Assembly (NCBI RefSeq): GCF_013618635.1
Contig: NZ_JABLSJ010000014.1
Coordinates: forward strand, 27,050-91,049
DNA length: 64,000 nt
Direction: 5' to 3'
Origin: Thalassobacillus sp. CUG 92003
Lineage (GTDB): Bacteria; Bacillota; Bacilli; Bacillales; Halobacillaceae
The notes beneath the pieces were generated by a model. It was not told the origin of the DNA and made no database searches. It worked only from the letters and a program-made list of their open reading frames with translations. The translations under genes were made by a program, and so were the position numbers. Of this stretch, positions 18,097 through 27,572 are shown piece after piece; position 1 is the stretch's first letter; each line of letters opens with the position of its first letter.

Positions 18097-19446
18097 ATGG
18101 AATCCACAGCTGGTCTTATTATTGTAGCTGTCTTAGCTGTCGTCGCACTTTTATTTCTTGTTATGAAAACGAAACTGCAAGCGTTTATCGCTTTACTACT
18201 TGTAAGTATACTTGTCGGTTTAGTCGTAGGAATGCCTTTAGGGGATATCATCACGACCATTGAAGAGGGAATGGGAGGCACCCTTGGTTACATCGCTGTC
18301 ATCATTGGCCTCGGCGCCATGTTTGGTGAGATGCTGCGTGTCTCAGGGGGCGCTGAACGGCTTGCCATTACCTTAATCGATAAATTCGGGGAAAAGAACG
18401 TCAGCTGGGCCCTCGGTTTAACAGGCTTTATCATTTCGATTCCTGTCTTCTTTGACGTGGCGCTCGTTATTCTCGTACCGATCATTTACAGCTTGACTCA
18501 AAGAACAAAGAAATCATTATTATATTTTGGGATCCCATTGTTAGCGGGTCTCGCTGTTACGCACAGTTTCATTCCACCGACCCCCGGCCCCATCTCGGTT
18601 GCTTCCATACTTGATGCCGACCTTGGCTGGGTTATCTTATTCGGTTTCTTAGCTGGTATACCGGCTATGATTATCGGTGGTCCTATTTTCGGGAAATACA
18701 TCTCCGAAAAAATTCATATCAATGTTCCTGAATACATGCTTGAGCAAGTTAAAGATATTGATTATGATCGTGAACTACCCAGCTTTAAAAGCATTGTCCT
18801 CATCATTACGCTGCCACTTGTATTAATTTTGGTTAATACATTGTCAGACTTGATGTTAGAAGATGGCAGCTCAGTTCAAAGCTTTTTGACCTTCATAGGT
18901 CACCCCTTTGTGGCGTTAACGATTGCAGCATTATTAACGTTCTACATTTTTGGGATCAAACGCGGTTATACGAAAGAAGAAGTTCAGGGCATCACTACGA
19001 AAGCGCTTGAACCTGCCGGGATCATCATACTCGTAACAGGTGCTGGTGGTGTGTTTGGTGAAATGCTCATCCAGTCCGGTATCGGCGACATTTTAGCCGA
19101 AGCCATGAAAGGTGCACAGATGCCACTGATCGTTTTTGCTTTCTTGACCGCAACCGTTGTCAGAATCGCTCAAGGTTCAGCAACTGTTTCGATGATTACA
19201 GCCGCTGGTCTCGTTGCGCCATTATTAGAATCGTTTGATGTGAGCGAACCGATGCTTGGCTTACTCGTTATTTCAATTGCTTCTGGTGCTACAGTCGTGT
19301 CTCACGTCAATGACTCAGGTTTCTGGATTGTTAACCGTTATTTCGGTTTAACGGAGAAACAAACGCTGCAATCATGGACAGTGATGGAAACGATTATTGG
19401 ACTCGTCGGTTTCGCCGTAGCGTTATTGCTTAGTCTATTTGTTTAA
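18097..19446 (+). CDS. gntP: Gluconate:H+ symporter, GntP family
   Basis: This is a 449-residue, highly hydrophobic integral membrane protein of the GntP family, with about 12 membrane segments and conserved loops such as SFIPPTPGP (after the fifth segment), GAGGVFGEML, and SHVNDSGFW before the last segments. It imports gluconate for the kinase encoded 23 bp upstream. GAGAGGAG lies upstream of the ATG. Specificity for a related aldonate, such as galactonate, is possible because the neighbouring dgo genes lack a transporter. Confidence 0.92.
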   Translation: MESTAGLIIVAVLAVVALLFLVMKTKLQAFIALLLVSILVGLVVGMPLGDIITTIEEGMGGTLGYIAVIIGLGAMFGEMLRVSGGAERLAITLIDKFGEKNVSWALGLTGFIISIPVFFDVALVILVPIIYSLTQRTKKSLLYFGIPLLAGLAVTHSFIPPTPGPISVASILDADLGWVILFGFLAGIPAMIIGGPIFGKYISEKIHINVPEYMLEQVKDIDYDRELPSFKSIVLIITLPLVLILVNTLSDLMLEDGSSVQSFLTFIGHPFVALTIAALLTFYIFGIKRGYTKEEVQGITTKALEPAGIIILVTGAGGVFGEMLIQSGIGDILAEAMKGAQMPLIVFAFLTATVVRIAQGSATVSMITAAGLVAPLLESFDVSEPMLGLLVISIASGATVVSHVNDSGFWIVNRYFGLTEKQTLQSWTVMETIIGLVGFAVALLLSLFV

Positions 19447-19485
19447 GGCGCCTATGAAATTATTAGACAGAAAAGAGGATGCAAT

Positions 19486-20388
19486 ATGAAGGTAGGGTTA
19501 ATTGGTTTAGGTAAAATGGGTGCGAACATCGGAGCTCAAATGCTAGAGAAAGAACACGATGTCGTGGCTTATGACGTATCGGAAGAGTCTGTGGAACAGT
19601 TCAAGCGTGAAGGCGGGGAGGGTGTCAATTCTATCCCGGCTTTAGTGGATCTGTTAGATGAGTCGCCTCGTGTGATTTGGATGATGGTACCTGCAGGCGA
19701 GATTACGGATCAAGTCATTGAAGAAGTGACGCCCTTATTAAATAAAGACGACATTCTAATCGATGCCGGTAATTCTCACTACAAAAAAACAATCGAACAT
19801 CACGAGCAGTTATCCGCGCGTGGCATCAAATTCTTTGATGTCGGCACGAGCGGCGGGGTTTCCGGAGCTCGCAATGGAGCTTGCTTCATGATTGGCGGAG
19901 ATCAAGACGTCTTCCAAACGATTGAACCGCTATTTGATGGGCTTTCTGTCGAGAACGGGTATCATTTTACAGGGGAAGGCGGAAGCGGCCATTTTTTGAA
20001 AATGGTTCACAACGGTATCGAATACGGCATGATGGCAGCTATCGGTGAAGGATTTGAACTGCTTGAAAAAAGTCCGTTTGATTTTGACTACGAAGGCGTC
20101 GCCAAAGTGTGGAATAATGGCTCCGTGATCCGCAGCTGGTTAATGGAACTAATGGAAGGCGCCTTCAAGAAAGACGCTCGTCTGGATGATATTAAAGGCG
20201 TCATGAACTCCTCCGGTGAAGGGAAATGGACAGTGGAATCCTCATTGGATTTTGAAACACCTGCTCCCATTATTACACTGGCGCTTATGATGCGTTATCG
20301 TTCCCAGGAGGACGATACGTTCACTGGAAAAGTTGTCTCCGCTCTCCGTCACGAGTTCGGCGGGCATGCAATTGAAAAGAATAACTAA
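19486..20388 (+). CDS. 6-phosphogluconate dehydrogenase (decarboxylating), short NAD-type
   Basis: The enzyme oxidatively decarboxylates 6-phosphogluconate to ribulose 5-phosphate. At 300 residues it is the short YqeC/GntZ-like form, in contrast to the 470-residue NADP enzyme. The Rossmann motif is GLGKMG (7-12), the substrate loop DVGTSGGVSGARNG, and the catalytic residues K172, N176 and E179 lie in HFLKMVHNGIEYG. The acidic residue D30 at the end of the second strand (VVAYDVS) fits NAD preference. Last gene of the gluconate operon. Confidence 0.92.
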   Translation: MKVGLIGLGKMGANIGAQMLEKEHDVVAYDVSEESVEQFKREGGEGVNSIPALVDLLDESPRVIWMMVPAGEITDQVIEEVTPLLNKDDILIDAGNSHYKKTIEHHEQLSARGIKFFDVGTSGGVSGARNGACFMIGGDQDVFQTIEPLFDGLSVENGYHFTGEGGSGHFLKMVHNGIEYGMMAAIGEGFELLEKSPFDFDYEGVAKVWNNGSVIRSWLMELMEGAFKKDARLDDIKGVMNSSGEGKWTVESSLDFETPAPIITLALMMRYRSQEDDTFTGKVVSALRHEFGGHAIEKNN

Positions 20389-20456
20389 TGATGAAGGTGC
20401 TGGGTTGTTTTCTTCCGGTCTAGGAAGAGAGGGATAATGACCGTAAACAGCAAATC

Positions 20457-20492
20457 AAAACGCTTGGATGTCTACTATCCAAGCGTTTTTTT
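20457..20492 (+). terminator. Rho-independent terminator of the gluconate operon
   Basis: AAAACGCTTGGAT pairs with ATCCAAGCGTTTT, with a 7-base loop and extra T residues. Confidence 0.85.
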
Positions 20493-20622
20493 AGGTCTTG
20501 AATAAGAGGGTATTCCAGAGCAACCGGCTGTCTGAAAAGCATCAATGGGTAACCTTCCTAAAGCTATATCCCCCCAATTTAAACATCAAAAAATAAATTT
20601 CGTATTTTCTTGTTCCTTACGG

Positions 20623-20650
20623 TTGACTTTATACGTTACGCATGTATAAT
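20623..20650 (+). promoter_or_regulatory. Promoter of argGH, with weak ArgR-box candidate
   Basis: TTGACT (20623-20628) and TATAAT (20645-20650) are 16 bp apart. TGTATAATTATGAA (20643-20656) covers the -10 and resembles an ARG box, with three mismatches to TGAATWWWWATTCA. Confidence 0.55.
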
Positions 20651-20685
20651 TATGAATTAACAATAATAAAAATACAAAAACCGTA

Positions 20686-20918
20686 GATGAAGAAAGTAGT
20701 TGCTAAATAGATAATCAGCGAATCGGGGACGGTGGGAGCCCGGGAATCTATTAGGAATGAAACGCCCTTCTGAGGTGCCGGGTGAATGTATAAGTAGCCT
20801 TGGCCGGTATGCCCTCCGTTATGGTTTCGAGTTGGTTCTGACAAAGGACAATGAGAGTGGTACCGCGGACAGCAGATACGTTCGCCTCTTACAGGGATAC
20901 AAGAGGTGGACGTTTTTT
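20686..20918 (+). ncRNA. T-box leader (tRNA-sensing riboswitch) of argGH
   Basis: The leader opens with GATGAAGAAAGTAG and a distal stem I element GGTGGGAGCC. It carries the canonical T-box AGAGTGGTACCGCGG (20854-20868) and ends in a terminator (20878-20918) whose stem ACGTTCGCCTCTT pairs with AAGAGGTGGACGT before TTTTTT. CGC (Arg) occurs at 20763-20765 just before CTTCTGAG, where a specifier would be expected, so tRNA-Arg is a reasonable guess. The neighbouring GCC is an alternative reading. Uncharged tRNA would permit read-through into argGH. Confidence 0.9.
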
Positions 20919-20952
20919 AATGGATATACACAATTCTGAAGGAGGAATTAGA

Positions 20953-22170
20953 ATGACTAAACCAAAAGTAGTGTTGGCTTATTCCGGCGGATTGGATACA
21001 TCAATTTCAGTGAAATGGATTCAAGAAAAATATGGATACGATGTTATCGCCTTGGGCCTAGACATCGGTGAAGGCAAGCATTTGGAGGAAATCAGACAGA
21101 AGGCGCTTGATGTAGGTGCCGTTAAAGCGATCATGATCGATGGTAAAGAGATGCTCGCGCAGGATTATATTTTACCTTCATTGAAAGCCAATGCCATGTA
21201 TGAAGGGAAATATCCGCTATCTTCAGCGATTTCGAGACCATTAATCTCAAAATTGTTGGTTGATGTGGCTGAACAGGAGGGGGCCGTTGCTGTGGCGCAT
21301 GGCTGCACCGGAAAAGGGAATGATCAAGTCCGGTTTGAAGTGGCGATCCAGTCGTTGAACCCCGATCTGGAGGTCATTGCACCCGTACGGGAGTGGGGCA
21401 TGACCCGTGATGAACAAATTCAATATGCGGAAGATAAAGGCATCCCGATTCCAGTGAACCTGGATAATCCGTTTTCGATTGATGCGAATATCTGGGGCCG
21501 TGCCTGTGAAGCAGGTGTGCTTGAGGATCCTTGGATGGAAGCTCCGGAAGCGGCTTACGATTGGACGAATCCGATTGAGAAAACGCCGGATCAACCCGAG
21601 TATCTGGATATCGAGTTTGATCAAGGGGTCCCGGTGGGGTTGAACGGTGTACCTATGCCGCTCGTAGATTTGATTGAAACGTTGAACGATAAAGGCGGAC
21701 TGCACGGTGCTGGGCGTATCGACCATGTGGAAAACCGTCTCGTCGGCATCAAATCAAGAGAGGTCTATGAAAATCCGGGTGCGATGATTTTGATCAATGC
21801 TCACAAAGAATTGGAATTTCTGACCCTGACACGGGAAGTGTCTCAGTTTAAAACCACTGTCGATCAGCAGCTGTCCAAAATCATTTACGATGGCCTTTGG
21901 TATTCACCGATCAAAAATGCGCTGACCGCGTTTGTGGATGAAACCCAGCAGGTTGTCTCCGGCACCGTCAAAGTCAAACTGTTTAAAGGACACTTTAATG
22001 TAGTTGGAAAACAATCGGCTAACAGCTTGTATAATGAGCAGCTTTCCACTTATTCAAAAGAGGATGCGTTTGATCATAACGCGGCTGTAGGGTTTATCAA
22101 GTTATGGGGCCTTCCAACTAAAGTGTATGCAGATGTTCATAAAAAGAAAAAGGTGCTTGTTCATGAGTAA
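20953..22170 (+). CDS. argG: Argininosuccinate synthase
   Basis: The enzyme joins citrulline and aspartate with ATP to form argininosuccinate. The PP-loop AYSGGLDTS lies at residues 9-17, and [14 protein letters not shown] is the expected citrulline/aspartate site. The 405-residue length is normal. ATG 20953 has AAGGAGGAATTAG upstream; the open frame from 20851 is T-box leader read through. It overlaps argH by 8 bp, so the two are translationally coupled. Confidence 0.97.
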   Translation: MTKPKVVLAYSGGLDTSISVKWIQEKYGYDVIALGLDIGEGKHLEEIRQKALDVGAVKAIMIDGKEMLAQDYILPSLKANAMYEGKYPLSSAISRPLISKLLVDVAEQEGAVAVAHGCTGKGNDQVRFEVAIQSLNPDLEVIAPVREWGMTRDEQIQYAEDKGIPIPVNLDNPFSIDANIWGRACEAGVLEDPWMEAPEAAYDWTNPIEKTPDQPEYLDIEFDQGVPVGLNGVPMPLVDLIETLNDKGGLHGAGRIDHVENRLVGIKSREVYENPGAMILINAHKELEFLTLTREVSQFKTTVDQQLSKIIYDGLWYSPIKNALTAFVDETQQVVSGTVKVKLFKGHFNVVGKQSANSLYNEQLSTYSKEDAFDHNAAVGFIKLWGLPTKVYADVHKKKKVLVHE

Positions 22171-23542
22171 GTTGTGGGGAGGCAGGTTTACAAAACCTAC
22201 CAATGATTTAGTGGATGCGTATACATCTTCTATTCATTTTGACCAAAAATTAGCCAAGGAAGATATCCAGTGCAGCCTTGCGCATGTGCAGATGCTTGGA
22301 GAAACAGGCATTATCTCAAAAGAGGAGGCAGAAACGATCAGCCACGGTTTAACAGTGATCAGCGGAAAAATCGACCGTGGTGAGGTTTCTTTCTCCACAG
22401 AACATGAAGACATTCATATGAATATCGAAAAGCTCCTGATAGATGAAATCGGTGAGGTGGGCGGTAAACTTCACACCGGTCGAAGTCGGAATGATCAAGT
22501 GGCTACCGATATGCACTTATATTTACGAACGAAAACAAATGAGCTGATCGCATTACTTGAACACGTGCAGCAAGCCATCTATAAGCAGGCAGAAGCTAAT
22601 GTGGAGACCATTTTACCAGGTTATACTCATTTGCAAAGGGCTCAGCCCGTTTCCTTCGCCCATCATGTGCTCGCTTATTTCTGGATGTTCGAACGAGATA
22701 AACAGCGACTCCAGGATAGTCTGAAGCGCATTAATTGGTCGCCGCTCGGTGCCGCAGCCATGGCTGGTACGACTTACCCGATTGATCGCGAGCGTACTGC
22801 TGAGCTGCTGGATTTCGAATACGTCTATCCCAACAGTATGGATGCAGTAAGTGATCGCGACTTTATTCTGGAGTTCCTTTCTGATGCCTCAATCATCATC
22901 ACCCATATTTCCCGTCTATCCGAAGAACTTGTCCTTTGGAGCAGTGAGGAGTTTAGTTTCATTGAGCTTGATGATGCATTTTGCACCGGGTCTAGTATTA
23001 TGCCGCAAAAGAAAAATCCGGACGTGCCCGAGCTATTACGCGGAAAAACTGGGCGTATTTACGGTCATTTGACAGGATTGCTCACGTTATTAAAAGGACT
23101 TCCCCTGGCGTATAACAAAGATATGCAAGAAGATAAGGAAGGCATGTTCGACACAGTCGAGACATTAGAAGGAGCCCTGAATTTATTAGCTCCTATGCTG
23201 GAATCAATGACAGTCAATAAAGCGCATATGCGCCAAGCTGTCACACAAGATTATTCAAATGCCACAGATATTGCCGACTACTTGGCGGTCAAAGGCATGC
23301 CCTTTCGCCAAGCGCATGAAGTGATTGGTAAAATTGTGTTATATGCCATCGAAGCGAACAAATATTTACTCGATCTAACACTAGAAGAATTTCAATCATT
23401 TTCGACGTTATTCGAAGATGATATTTTCACTAAATTGCTGCCGGATGAAGTTGTAGCCGCCAGAGACAGCTATGGCGGAACTGGACATGAAAAAGTTCAC
23501 ATGCAGCTTAAGCAAGCAGCCGATTGCTTATCTCATCATTAG
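22163..23542 (+). CDS. argH: Argininosuccinate lyase
   Basis: This fumarase-superfamily lyase splits argininosuccinate into arginine and fumarate. The signature [16 protein letters not shown] carries the catalytic Ser loop; [13 protein letters not shown] and [14 protein letters not shown] are further conserved blocks. The protein has 459 residues. The ATG lies inside the last codons of argG (ATGAGTAA), with AAAGGTG upstream. Confidence 0.97.
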   Translation: MSKLWGGRFTKPTNDLVDAYTSSIHFDQKLAKEDIQCSLAHVQMLGETGIISKEEAETISHGLTVISGKIDRGEVSFSTEHEDIHMNIEKLLIDEIGEVGGKLHTGRSRNDQVATDMHLYLRTKTNELIALLEHVQQAIYKQAEANVETILPGYTHLQRAQPVSFAHHVLAYFWMFERDKQRLQDSLKRINWSPLGAAAMAGTTYPIDRERTAELLDFEYVYPNSMDAVSDRDFILEFLSDASIIITHISRLSEELVLWSSEEFSFIELDDAFCTGSSIMPQKKNPDVPELLRGKTGRIYGHLTGLLTLLKGLPLAYNKDMQEDKEGMFDTVETLEGALNLLAPMLESMTVNKAHMRQAVTQDYSNATDIADYLAVKGMPFRQAHEVIGKIVLYAIEANKYLLDLTLEEFQSFSTLFEDDIFTKLLPDEVVAARDSYGGTGHEKVHMQLKQAADCLSHH

Positions 23543-23548
23543 TCCCCC

Positions 23549-23582
23549 AGCAGGTTCTGTCACTTCAGGACCTGTTTTTTTA
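23549..23582 (+). terminator. Rho-independent terminator of argGH
   Basis: CAGGTTCTG pairs with CAGGACCTG (one mispair), followed by TTTTTTT. Confidence 0.8.
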
Positions 23583-23643
23583 TGTTCAATTTTATAGAAC
23601 ATGCCAGGCGTTGAACCTTAAATATGAACAAAAGTTAGAATGG

Positions 23644-23672
23644 TTGACAAATAAATGAAGGCAATTTATTAT
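23644..23672 (+). promoter_or_regulatory. Promoter of the cystine transporter operon
   Basis: A perfect TTGACA (23644-23649) and TATTAT (23667-23672) with a 17-bp spacer. Confidence 0.7.
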
Positions 23673-23682
23673 GATGAAGCAA

Positions 23683-23709
23683 TAATTCATATCGGTTTAA
23701 TCGGTATTA
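23683..23709 (+). promoter_or_regulatory. CymR-like operator 1
   Basis: A 27-bp site begins TAATTC and ends ATCGGTATTA, starting 11 bp after the -10 box. Its right half fits ATNGGNATTA, shared with sites at 27995 and 34001. CymR is the Rrf2-type repressor of cysteine and sulfur genes in Bacillales. Confidence 0.55.
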
Positions 23710-23733
23710 AGATATTATAGGGAGGTTTTTATT

Positions 23734-24579
23734 ATGAGAAGATCATGGTTTGCGTCTGTTGCCTTTCTTTCTATTTTAGTATTGCTCGCAGCTTGCGGAA
23801 CGTCAAACGAAGGACAGAAAGCCAACGAGACAGAAGGTGAGAGTGATCAAAACGAGACAAGTTCCTCTAATGAAAGTTTGTATGAAAAAGTGCAGAATCA
23901 AGGAGAGATTCTGATCGGGACAGAGGGCACCTATCCACCTTTCACGTTCCATAATGAAGAAGGCGAACTCACAGGTTTCGACGTTGAAATCGCTCGTGAA
24001 GTAGCGGAACGCCTGGGAGTGGAAGCGAATTTCCAGGAAACGAAATGGGATGCAATCTTTGCTGGCTTGAATTCTGAACGGTTCGACGTCATCGCAAATC
24101 AGGTGGGTATCTCATCTAAACGTCTGAAAAAGTATGATTTTTCTGAGCCTTATATTCAGTCTTCAGCTGTACTCGTAGCTCACGAAGATAACGAGGACAT
24201 TACAAGTTTTGAGGACATTGAAGGAGTCAGTTCAGCTCAATCATTGACGAGTAACTACTCCAGTATCGCAAAAGAGCATGGTGCGGACGTCACGTCGGTA
24301 GAAGGGTTCAAAGAAGCCATGCAGCTACTGGGTTCAAAACGTGTGGAAGTCACAATTAATGATCGACTCTCCGTATTGGACTATTTAAACCAGCAAGAAG
24401 ACGCCCCTATTAAAATTGTCGATCGCAAAGACCAAGCTTCTGAAAATGCTTTTGCTTTCCGTAAAGGTACCAGTGACAAATTAATCGAGGAAGTCAATAA
24501 AGCGCTAGAAGCAATGAAAGAGGACGGCACATATTTGGAAATATCTGAAAAGTGGTTTGGCGAAGATGTTTCTAAGTAA
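23734..24579 (+). CDS. tcyA: Cystine-type amino acid ABC transporter, substrate-binding lipoprotein
   Basis: This 281-residue SBP_bac_3 protein has a lipoprotein signal with the lipobox LAAC (C21) and a Ser/Glu/Asn-rich linker before the binding domain. The domain opens with ILIGTEGTYPPF and GFDVEIAREVAERLG, typical of polar amino acid receptors. The later NDRLSVLDYL segment resembles cystine receptors (TcyA type). The CymR-like site upstream and the neighbouring sulfur genes support cystine as ligand. That ligand is inferred, not shown. Confidence 0.85.
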   Translation: MRRSWFASVAFLSILVLLAACGTSNEGQKANETEGESDQNETSSSNESLYEKVQNQGEILIGTEGTYPPFTFHNEEGELTGFDVEIAREVAERLGVEANFQETKWDAIFAGLNSERFDVIANQVGISSKRLKKYDFSEPYIQSSAVLVAHEDNEDITSFEDIEGVSSAQSLTSNYSSIAKEHGADVTSVEGFKEAMQLLGSKRVEVTINDRLSVLDYLNQQEDAPIKIVDRKDQASENAFAFRKGTSDKLIEEVNKALEAMKEDGTYLEISEKWFGEDVSK

Positions 24580-25267
24580 TATTTTTACCAACCCAGCAGA
24601 GCAACAATATTACCTCGAGATTTTTGTCAATTCCCTTTGGCCATTGGTCAAGGGGGCTTTGTTGTATACCATCCCTTTGACATTGATCACCTTCTCCATA
24701 GGTCTAGTTCTGGCTGTATTGACAGCTCTTTTTCGTCTATCCGGAATTGCCGTATTAAAGGGGATCGCTCGTTTCTACGTATCCATTATCCGAGGCACGC
24801 CGCTGCTGGTCCAATTGTTTATCATATTCTTTGGTTTGCCTAGTGTCGGTATCACAATTGGTGCCTTTCCCGCGGCGGTAATTGGATTTTCACTGAACAT
24901 GGGGGCATACGGATCTGAAATCATTCGGGCTGCCATTTTGTCAATCCCGAAAGGACAGTGGGAAGCGGGTTACTCAATTGGGATGTCTTATATTCAGTCC
25001 TTAAGACGTGTCATCCTGCCACAGGCGACCAGGGTTTCGATTCCGCCCTTATCAAATTCCTTTATTGGATTGGTGAAGGATACTTCATTAGCTTCCACTA
25101 TAATGGTGGCGGAGATGTTTCGAAAATCTCAGGAAATTGCCTCACAAAATTATGAGTTTATGGCATTATATACACAAGCCGCCCTTATTTACTGGGTTAT
25201 TTGCGTATTCCTTTCTTTTGTTCAAGGAAAAGTAGAGCGCAGGCTGGACCGGTATGTAGCCAAATAG
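24566..25267 (+). CDS. tcyB: Cystine-type ABC transporter permease
   Basis: This is a HisM-family permease with about five membrane segments and the EAA loop (EAGYSIGMSYIQSLRRVILPQA) that contacts the ATPase. GTPLLVQLFIIFFGLP is the usual conserved segment of amino acid permeases. ATG 24566 overlaps the tcyA end by 14 bp; a TTG three codons earlier is also possible. It forms the channel with the products of the genes on either side. Confidence 0.87.
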   Translation: MFLSNIFTNPAEQQYYLEIFVNSLWPLVKGALLYTIPLTLITFSIGLVLAVLTALFRLSGIAVLKGIARFYVSIIRGTPLLVQLFIIFFGLPSVGITIGAFPAAVIGFSLNMGAYGSEIIRAAILSIPKGQWEAGYSIGMSYIQSLRRVILPQATRVSIPPLSNSFIGLVKDTSLASTIMVAEMFRKSQEIASQNYEFMALYTQAALIYWVICVFLSFVQGKVERRLDRYVAK

Positions 25268-25276
25268 GAGGATTCT

Positions 25277-26011
25277 ATGCTGAGCGTTAAAGATTTGCAT
25301 ATACAATTTGGGGATTTGCACGTACTCAAAGGCATTGATTTAGAAGTCGAGAAGGGGAAAGTGATCGTTATTGTCGGACCATCCGGCTCGGGCAAGACGA
25401 CACTTTTACGTTGTTTGAACGCATTAGAAATTCCGAACGAAGGCATCGTGGAAATTAATGATGCTAAAGTGGAATACCAAAACAAGCCAAGTAAAAAAGA
25501 GATCATTGCTCTCCGTCAGCAAACAGGGATGGTGTTCCAAAATTATAACCTATTCCCTCATTTTACTGCGGCGCAAAATGTCATGGAAGGTCTGGTCACC
25601 GTAAAAAAAATCAATAAAAAACGTGCCAGAGAAATAGCAGAAAGCTTACTTGCCAAAGTCGGCTTGACAGAAAAAGCGGATGACTACCCTTATCAATTAT
25701 CAGGTGGCCAACAGCAGCGCGTCGGTATCGCCCGTGCTCTTGGTTTGGACCCTCATTTGATTCTTTTTGATGAAGCCACCTCAGCACTTGATCCGGAATT
25801 AGTCGGGGAAGTGCTTAAAGTCATGAAGCAATTAGCGGATGAAGGCATGACGATGGTGGTGGTGACCCATGAAATGAAATTCGCGGAAGATGTGGCAGAC
25901 GAAGTCCTGTTTATGGATGAAGGCGTTGTGGTAGAACGAGGAACACCACAAGACGTTTTTCATCATCCTAAAGAAGAACGTACGCAACAGTTTTTGAACA
26001 AATTGCAATAA
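25277..26011 (+). CDS. tcyC: Cystine-type ABC transporter ATP-binding protein
   Basis: The 244-residue ATPase carries Walker [11 protein letters not shown]-loop [11 protein letters not shown], signature LSGGQQQR, Walker [13 protein letters not shown] and the switch His in VTHEM. It powers import by the permease encoded 9 bp upstream. AGGAGG precedes the ATG. Confidence 0.93.
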   Translation: MLSVKDLHIQFGDLHVLKGIDLEVEKGKVIVIVGPSGSGKTTLLRCLNALEIPNEGIVEINDAKVEYQNKPSKKEIIALRQQTGMVFQNYNLFPHFTAAQNVMEGLVTVKKINKKRAREIAESLLAKVGLTEKADDYPYQLSGGQQQRVGIARALGLDPHLILFDEATSALDPELVGEVLKVMKQLADEGMTMVVVTHEMKFAEDVADEVLFMDEGVVVERGTPQDVFHHPKEERTQQFLNKLQ

Positions 26012-26032
26012 GACCCTCAAGATCAGCACGCT

Positions 26033-26060
26033 GAATGCAGTCTTCAGCGTGCTGATTTTT
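26033..26060 (+). terminator. Rho-independent terminator of tcyABC
   Basis: TCAGCACGCTGAA pairs with TTCAGCGTGCTGA, a perfect long stem followed by TTTTT. Confidence 0.88.
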
Positions 26061-26145
26061 AAATCTTCTGTCAAATGTGCGTTTTCAGAGTGATCAGGTT
26101 GGGAATACTTTGGTAAACGAGTACAATAAGCGGAGGTCATAACGT

Positions 26146-27006
26146 ATGGGAGCCGTTCCACAACGCCCCACCAAAAATGAGATCGGGTGCAGAAACGAAT
26201 ACGGGACATTACAGAAAGCAATCGTTTGTGCTCCCAGGTTTATGCGCATTGAAAAAACAATCAATGAGACACAGAAACATTATGCGAACGAAAACATCAA
26301 TCGCGAAAAAGCGATGAAACAGCACGAAACCTTCATTCAAACATTAGAAGACCATCATGTGGACGTGATTCATCTGGCTCCAAGTTCCACCTTTAACGAG
26401 CAAGTATTTACACGTGACATCGGCTTTTGTATCGGGAAACAAATCGTCGTCGGCGCCATGAAAAGCGATGTACGCTGGGGCGAAGAAAAAGTTTTGCGCC
26501 AATATTTAGAGGCACACGATATACCGTATCAACAATTGCCCGCCGCTTCGATTGAGGGCGGTGATATTATGATTGATCACGACCAGATTTGGGTAGGAAT
26601 CAGCGACAGAACCCCAAGAGAAGCCGTTCGTCATTTGAAACACGTATTTCCTGAATACAACATTCAACGGTTGAAGCTTAATCAAAACATTTTACACCTT
26701 GATTGCGCGTTCAATATTATATCCAAGCACGTTGCCCTTATTTATCGGGAAGCATTTGACTCAAAAGAGGTGGAGAGGCTCGCAAGTCATTATGAACTCG
26801 TCGATATAACAGATGAAGAACAATTTTTTTTAGGAGCTAACGTTTTGTCGATTGATGGAGAACGTGTCATCAGTCTTCCGCAAAATAACCGGATCAACGC
26901 CTTATTATCGAGGATGGGATTCGACGTAATCGAAGTCGAATTTTCTGAAATAATCAAGTCTGGCGGCTCCTTTCGATGTTGCACATTACCTATTTGCAGA
27001 AACTGA
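26146..27006 (+). CDS. Dimethylarginine dimethylaminohydrolase/amidinotransferase family protein (YkgA-like)
   Basis: The protein has the guanidine-modifying pentein fold and 286 residues. Family residues visible are the substrate acid region EGGDIM, the catalytic His in LHLDCAFN, and the nucleophile Cys in the C-terminal GGSFRCCTLPICR; which of the Cys acts is assigned by position. Members hydrolyse dimethylarginine or related guanidino compounds to citrulline and an amine. With argGH 3 kb away a link to arginine turnover is possible but unproven. Confidence 0.83.
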   Translation: MGAVPQRPTKNEIGCRNEYGTLQKAIVCAPRFMRIEKTINETQKHYANENINREKAMKQHETFIQTLEDHHVDVIHLAPSSTFNEQVFTRDIGFCIGKQIVVGAMKSDVRWGEEKVLRQYLEAHDIPYQQLPAASIEGGDIMIDHDQIWVGISDRTPREAVRHLKHVFPEYNIQRLKLNQNILHLDCAFNIISKHVALIYREAFDSKEVERLASHYELVDITDEEQFFLGANVLSIDGERVISLPQNNRINALLSRMGFDVIEVEFSEIIKSGGSFRCCTLPICRN

Positions 27007-27016
27007 TTGCATGGCG

Positions 27017-27054
27017 CTCCCTGGGATGGTATACTTCATTTCCAGGGAGATTTT
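27017..27054 (+). terminator. Rho-independent terminator of the DDAH-like gene
   Basis: CTCCCTGG pairs with CCAGGGAG, followed by ATTTT. Confidence 0.7.
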
Positions 27055-27211
27055 AATGGAACTCCAACATTGGATGAAAGCGCTCACCAAGGCGTTTTGA
27101 ACGATTTAAATGTACAATTTGTTCAATTTAAATTTCATAATTCAATGGAGTTTTGAACGCAACACTGCGGGGAATCGCCCTGTAACATTTTGTAAAGGAG
27201 GATGATGGGCT

Positions 27212-27367
27212 GTGACACTGATGTTTGCAAAAGCTCGCGAGCTTATGGAGCAAGATTATAAGAATAGCGACGAGTTTAAAGAACAACGTAACGTTACCCC
27301 GCTTTCAAGCCAAGTTAAGAAAAGCAAATTCACACGCCAAGGCAAAAAGCCCTTCAAGAAAAAATAG
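27212..27367 (+). CDS. Small basic protein, unrecognised
   Basis: This 51-residue protein starts at GTG with a strong AAAGGAGG about 10 bp upstream. It begins MTLMFAKARELMEQDYKNSD and ends in a very basic tail (KSKFTRQGKKPFKKK). The tail suggests nucleic-acid or ribosome contact, but I do not recognise the family. It lies alone between the DDAH-like gene and the ATATCGGTC array. Confidence 0.55.
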   Translation: MTLMFAKARELMEQDYKNSDEFKEQRNVTPLSSQVKKSKFTRQGKKPFKKK

Positions 27368-27508
27368 GGCATGCGCCGGTCGCAGTGGATCGTAGGAAGC
27401 TATGCGACATTGAGGAACCGGATGAAGCAAACATCACGGCCATTTGTAAAAACCCATCTTAGTAATTAACATCATCCTTATTAAATAGAGATCTAGTTTG
27501 TTAATTCA

Positions 27509-27537
27509 CCCCTTCTTAATTGAGAAGGGGTTTTTAT
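27509..27537 (+). terminator. Rho-independent terminator before the repeat array
   Basis: CCCCTTCT-taattg-AGAAGGGG is followed by TTTTTATA. Confidence 0.8.
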
Positions 27538-27572
27538 ATATGCACCAGTCAAAATACGATAGATATAATAAA

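Noticed and set aside
20851..20952. 34-codon upstream extension of argG
   Set aside because: It is T-box and terminator sequence; ATG 20953 has AAGGAGG and the PP-loop spacing is normal from there.
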